Of a stretch of DNA of 7,360 nt, positions 5,415 through 7,360 are shown piece by piece. Under the pieces are notes generated by a model. The model saw only the letters and a list, made by a program, of their open reading frames with translations, did no database searches and was not told where the DNA came from. A program made the position numbers and the translations under genes. Source of the stretch: Clostridia bacterium (lineage in GTDB: Bacteria > Bacillota_E > RBS10-35 > JAJYVN01); contig DAHWHT010000302.1 in the NCBI GenBank assembly GCA_027335515.1, forward strand, positions 1 through 7,360. The letters run 5' to 3'. Position 1 is the stretch's first letter. Every line of letters starts with the position of its first letter.

Positions 5415-5839
5415 GGGTCGTAGATCTCCTTGTCCTCGGCGCGTGCCGGGGCTGGAGGGCCGGCCTCCATCGCCTCGAACTCGGCCAGCAGGTCCGCGAC
5501 CACTTGCCGGTGGTGCCGTTGCACGGCTCGGTCGGCCGCGCCGATGCAGCGGACCCACACCGTGTCCCCGTCCGGCACCCCGGGCAGCGGGTTCTTGAGG
5601 ACCAGCGTCTCTCCGTGCACCTCGGCCGCGACCTCGGTACCGGAGCCGGGCGGCCCGTACGGGAGTATCTCCTCGGCCGCGCCCTCGTCCGGCTGACCGT
5701 CGGGCCGACCCAGGTAGGCGCTCACGGCAAGCCGGATGCACTGCGCGAGGCTGCGGCCACTCGCCGCCGCCAGACGCTGCAGGTCCGCGTAGTCCTCCGG
5801 CGCGAACCGGACGTTGGTCGTGACGAACCGGACCGACAT
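5411..5839 (-). CDS. Ribbon-helix-helix antitoxin with extra beta-rich middle (VapB-like)
   Basis: This is the partner of the PIN toxin, expected to bind it and repress the shared promoter. The 142-residue product starts with a ribbon-helix-helix DNA-binding unit (residues about 4-43): strand RFVTTNVRFAP, then helices DYADLQRLAAASG and SLAQCIRLAVSAYL. The middle, 68-98 (EVAAEVHGETLVLKNPLPG, then VPDGDTVWVRC), resembles the small beta fold of AF2212-like (DUF104) antitoxins. The end has a helix (RQVVADLLAEFEAME) and an acidic tail, probable toxin contacts. RHH antitoxins are usually 70-90 residues, so this one is long and apparently composite. The ATG at 5839 has GGAAGGGAAG about eight bases upstream. 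Its last four bases overlap the toxin start. It is divergent from the methyltransferase gene. The RHH call is firm; the middle-domain call is a weak pattern match. Confidence 0.82.
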   Translation of the reverse strand: MSVRFVTTNVRFAPEDYADLQRLAAASGRSLAQCIRLAVSAYLGRPDGQPDEGAAEEILPYGPPGSGTEVAAEVHGETLVLKNPLPGVPDGDTVWVRCIGAADRAVQRHHRQVVADLLAEFEAMEAGPPAPARAEDKEIYDP

Positions 5840-5863
5840 GGCAGCCGCTTCCCTTCCGGGGTC

Positions 5864-5893
5864 ATGGTATCGCGGTATCACTTCGGTCGTCAA
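5864..5893 (-). promoter_or_regulatory. Promoter of the toxin-antitoxin operon
   Basis: Read on the minus strand, TTGACG (5893-5888) and TACCAT (5869-5864) are 18 bases apart, a good sigma-70-type promoter. It gives a leader of about 18 bases before the antitoxin ATG at 5839. The -10 overlaps the GGTATC repeats, as expected for an autoregulated pair. Confidence 0.5.
5866..5879. promoter_or_regulatory. Candidate antitoxin operator: two GGTATC repeats
   Basis: GGTATC occurs at 5866-5871 and again at 5874-5879, a direct repeat with an 8-base step that covers the antitoxin -10. Ribbon-helix-helix repressors often bind short tandem half-sites like these, so it is a plausible autoregulatory site; binding is inferred. 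Confidence 0.45.
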
Positions 5894-5910
5894 CCGGCCG
5901 GTCCGCGGTG

Positions 5911-5919
5911 TGGTACGCT
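5911..5919 (+). promoter_or_regulatory. Extended -10 promoter for the methyltransferase gene
   Basis: TGGTACGCT is a TGn extension plus TACGCT. Transcription would start near 5926, about 22 bases before the GTG at 5948, with GGGGGAGGGG as ribosome site in between. The -35 is weak. Confidence 0.4.
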
Positions 5920-5947
5920 CGGCAGCACCGCGGGGGAGGGGACAGGC

Positions 5948-6922
5948 GTGCTGGTGGCCGTGACCCTGCCCGGCATCGAGAGCTTCCTGATCGGTGAGTG
6001 TAAGGCTTTGGGGGTCGCGGTGGGTCGGGTCGGCGACGGCTGGGTGGAAGTGGCGGCGGGCGATCCCGGGCTCCTCGAGCGTGGGGCGGGCACGCTGCGG
6101 GCCCTGGTGGATCTGGTCTGGAGCGGCTCGGCGGATGCGCCCCCCGCCCGTTTGCCGTCGGCGACGCGCCTTTGGTTCGAGTCGCAGTGGATCAACCGCT
6201 CCAGGGACGCCGCCGCGGTGCGAACGGCCGTGGTGCGCGCGGCCGGCGGGCCGGTCGACGCGGCGGCGCACGACGCGCCGGATCTGATGGCCATCCTGGA
6301 CCGCAGCGGACGACTTCACGTGGGACGGGCGCGCGTCTGGGGTTGTGAGCGCCGCCGGCCGTACCGCGTGGCCCTGATGGCGCGGGCCCTGAACCCGGCG
6401 CTGGCCCGGGCAATGGCCATGGCGAGCCGGGCCCGCGCCGGCGACCTATGCTGTGACCCGTGTTGCGGGTCGGGCACGCTCCTCGCGGAGCGGGCCATGC
6501 TCGGTCCGTGCGGCCTGCTCGGGGTGGACGTGGATGCGCGCGCCCTGGATGCGGCGTCGCGATCGCTGGCGGGATGGGTCGCGCAGGGACGGGTCACGGT
6601 GGATCTGCGGCAGGGCGACGCGCGCGCCCTGCCGCTGGAGGCGGGGGCCGCCACGGCGGTGGTGGCCAATCTGCCGTTCGGCCACCGTATGGGCCGGGCG
6701 ACCGACAACGCGGCCCTGTATCCGGCCCTGCTGCGGGAGGCGGCGCGCGTCTTGCGGTGCCGCTCTCGCCTCGTCGTGCTCACCGCGGACCGGCGCCATC
6801 TGCGCGAGGGGCTGCGGGCTTGCGGCGGCGCCCTGCGCCCGCGCTCCGAGGTGCGGGTCTGGCTCGGGGGGCTGGAGCCCACACTCGGCGTATACGACCG
6901 CACGGACGCGCCGCTGCCCTGA
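5948..6922 (+). CDS. Trm11/UPF0020-type SAM-dependent RNA methyltransferase
   Basis: A 324-residue protein with a Rossmann-type methyltransferase in its C-terminal half: the SAM-binding motif DPCCGSGTLL (170-179), the acidic strand end GVDVDA (192-197), QGDA with Asp224, and the catalytic-type loop NLPFG (241-245). This N-[LP]-P-[FY]-G loop marks enzymes that methylate an exocyclic amino group, as in the tRNA N2-guanine methyltransferases Trm11, Trm14 and TrmN. The N-terminal half (1-160) is shorter than a full THUMP plus ferredoxin-like module. It ends in GRARVWGCERRRPYRV followed by ALNPALARAMA, the lead-in usual for the UPF0020 family. The GTG at 5948 is chosen for the GGGGGAGGGG six bases upstream and because VAVTLPGIE fits the family N-terminus; the frame runs further upstream only as antisense to the antitoxin. 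The target (tRNA or rRNA) is unknown. It converges on the next gene with 11 bases between stops. Confidence 0.85.
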   Translation: MLVAVTLPGIESFLIGECKALGVAVGRVGDGWVEVAAGDPGLLERGAGTLRALVDLVWSGSADAPPARLPSATRLWFESQWINRSRDAAAVRTAVVRAAGGPVDAAAHDAPDLMAILDRSGRLHVGRARVWGCERRRPYRVALMARALNPALARAMAMASRARAGDLCCDPCCGSGTLLAERAMLGPCGLLGVDVDARALDAASRSLAGWVAQGRVTVDLRQGDARALPLEAGAATAVVANLPFGHRMGRATDNAALYPALLREAARVLRCRSRLVVLTADRRHLREGLRACGGALRPRSEVRVWLGGLEPTLGVYDRTDAPLP

Positions 6923-6933
6923 GCGCCTCAGCC

Positions 6934-7360
6934 TCAGCCGCCGACGCCGACGCTGTCCAGCCGGATGCCCTGGCGGTCGATGCGCAGGCTGACTTCTCCG
7001 CGACCGGTTTCCAGGGTGACCCGGCAGCCCGTGGGACCATCGGGTGCAAAGCGCACGGACTCCAATACGGTACCCGCCAGCGCTTCCAGAGCGGTGTTGA
7101 CGGCCGCGGCCTGCTGGGCACGTGCCCGCCCTCCGGGCGTGCGCGCATACAGCCCTCGGGCGAGGGTGTCCGCGGCGCGCCCCTGGGCCCGTTCAAAGCG
7201 CCCGGTTTCGATGCCCATGACCAGAAGCTGTTCCAGGGCATCGAGCTGGGCGGCGGGGATGCCGCCCGCCGCCACCGCGGCGCGGAGTTCCCGCCAGCGG
7301 CCCTGGGCCTGCGGGCCGACGCTGACCAGGAGGGCGGCAAGCTCCGATTCCAGCAGGTCG
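6934..7360 (-). CDS. Unrecognised helical protein, C-terminal part (runs off the right edge)
   Basis: About 141 residues are visible. The frame stays open to the right edge and the codons beyond the first GTG (7275) read as the same kind of amphipathic protein (LLESELAALLVSVGP, WRELRAAVA), so I treat the gene as N-terminally truncated by the window. The visible part is mostly helical, rich in Ala, Leu, Arg and Glu (LDALEQLLVMGIETGRFERAQG, then AADTLARGLYA). It ends in a short beta-rich region (GCRVTLETGRGEVSLRIDRQG, about the last 35 residues). No signal peptide, membrane segment or catalytic motif is visible, and I recognise no family. It converges on the methyltransferase with 11 bases between stops. 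Confidence 0.6.
   Translation of the reverse strand, partial: DLLESELAALLVSVGPQAQGRWRELRAAVAAGGIPAAQLDALEQLLVMGIETGRFERAQGRAADTLARGLYARTPGGRARAQQAAAVNTALEALAGTVLESVRFAPDGPTGCRVTLETGRGEVSLRIDRQGIRLDSVGVGG

Noticed and set aside
1..7360. CRISPR array, insertion sequence, tRNA or rRNA
   Set aside because: No spaced direct repeats, transposase motifs, terminal inverted repeats or recognisable RNA gene sequences were seen.

Overview
This is a very GC-rich bacterial chromosomal segment with compact genes, canonical Shine-Dalgarno sites and frequent GTG/TTG starts. The PyrE belongs to the short thermophile/deep Gram-positive type (SERD..GRM.LRRGF, C-terminal CPLC and KPGSR). Pyrimidine genes carrying 5' RNA leaders would fit a deep-branching Gram-positive (Limnochordia/Symbiobacteria/Thermaerobacter-like). 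That placement is an inference from style, not from a marker gene.

Left part (1-1993, minus strand): a probable transcription unit runs leftwards from a promoter near 1985. It carries a DJ-1/PfpI-family protein, then PurU (10-formyltetrahydrofolate deformylase, probably starting at a TTG behind a strong Shine-Dalgarno). A PAS-domain protein follows and is cut by the left edge.

Middle (1948-5000): about 650 bases without a convincing gene, rich in hairpins and inverted repeats. Then come two plus-strand pyrimidine genes, pyrC (dihydroorotase) and pyrE (orotate phosphoribosyltransferase). Each is preceded by a copy of the same roughly 125-nt leader (2643-2768 and 4224-4345). The two leaders share a 24-nt and a 15-nt identical block. 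They fold into the same nested three-helix structure with compensatory base changes, and their 3' strand ends at or beside a Shine-Dalgarno-like sequence. They do not match the PyrR binding-loop consensus. This is the most interesting item in the window: a candidate undescribed cis-regulatory RNA (riboswitch or protein-binding leader) controlling pyrimidine synthesis.

Right part (5007-7360): a minus-strand toxin-antitoxin pair (VapC-like PIN toxin and a composite ribbon-helix-helix antitoxin, overlapping by 4 nt) ends 6 bases from pyrE. It is divergent from a plus-strand Trm11/UPF0020-type RNA methyltransferase. That gene converges, with an 11-base gap, on an unrecognised helical protein cut by the right edge. 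Both pyr genes have plausible promoters of their own, so the shared leader rather than a single operon may be what co-ordinates them.
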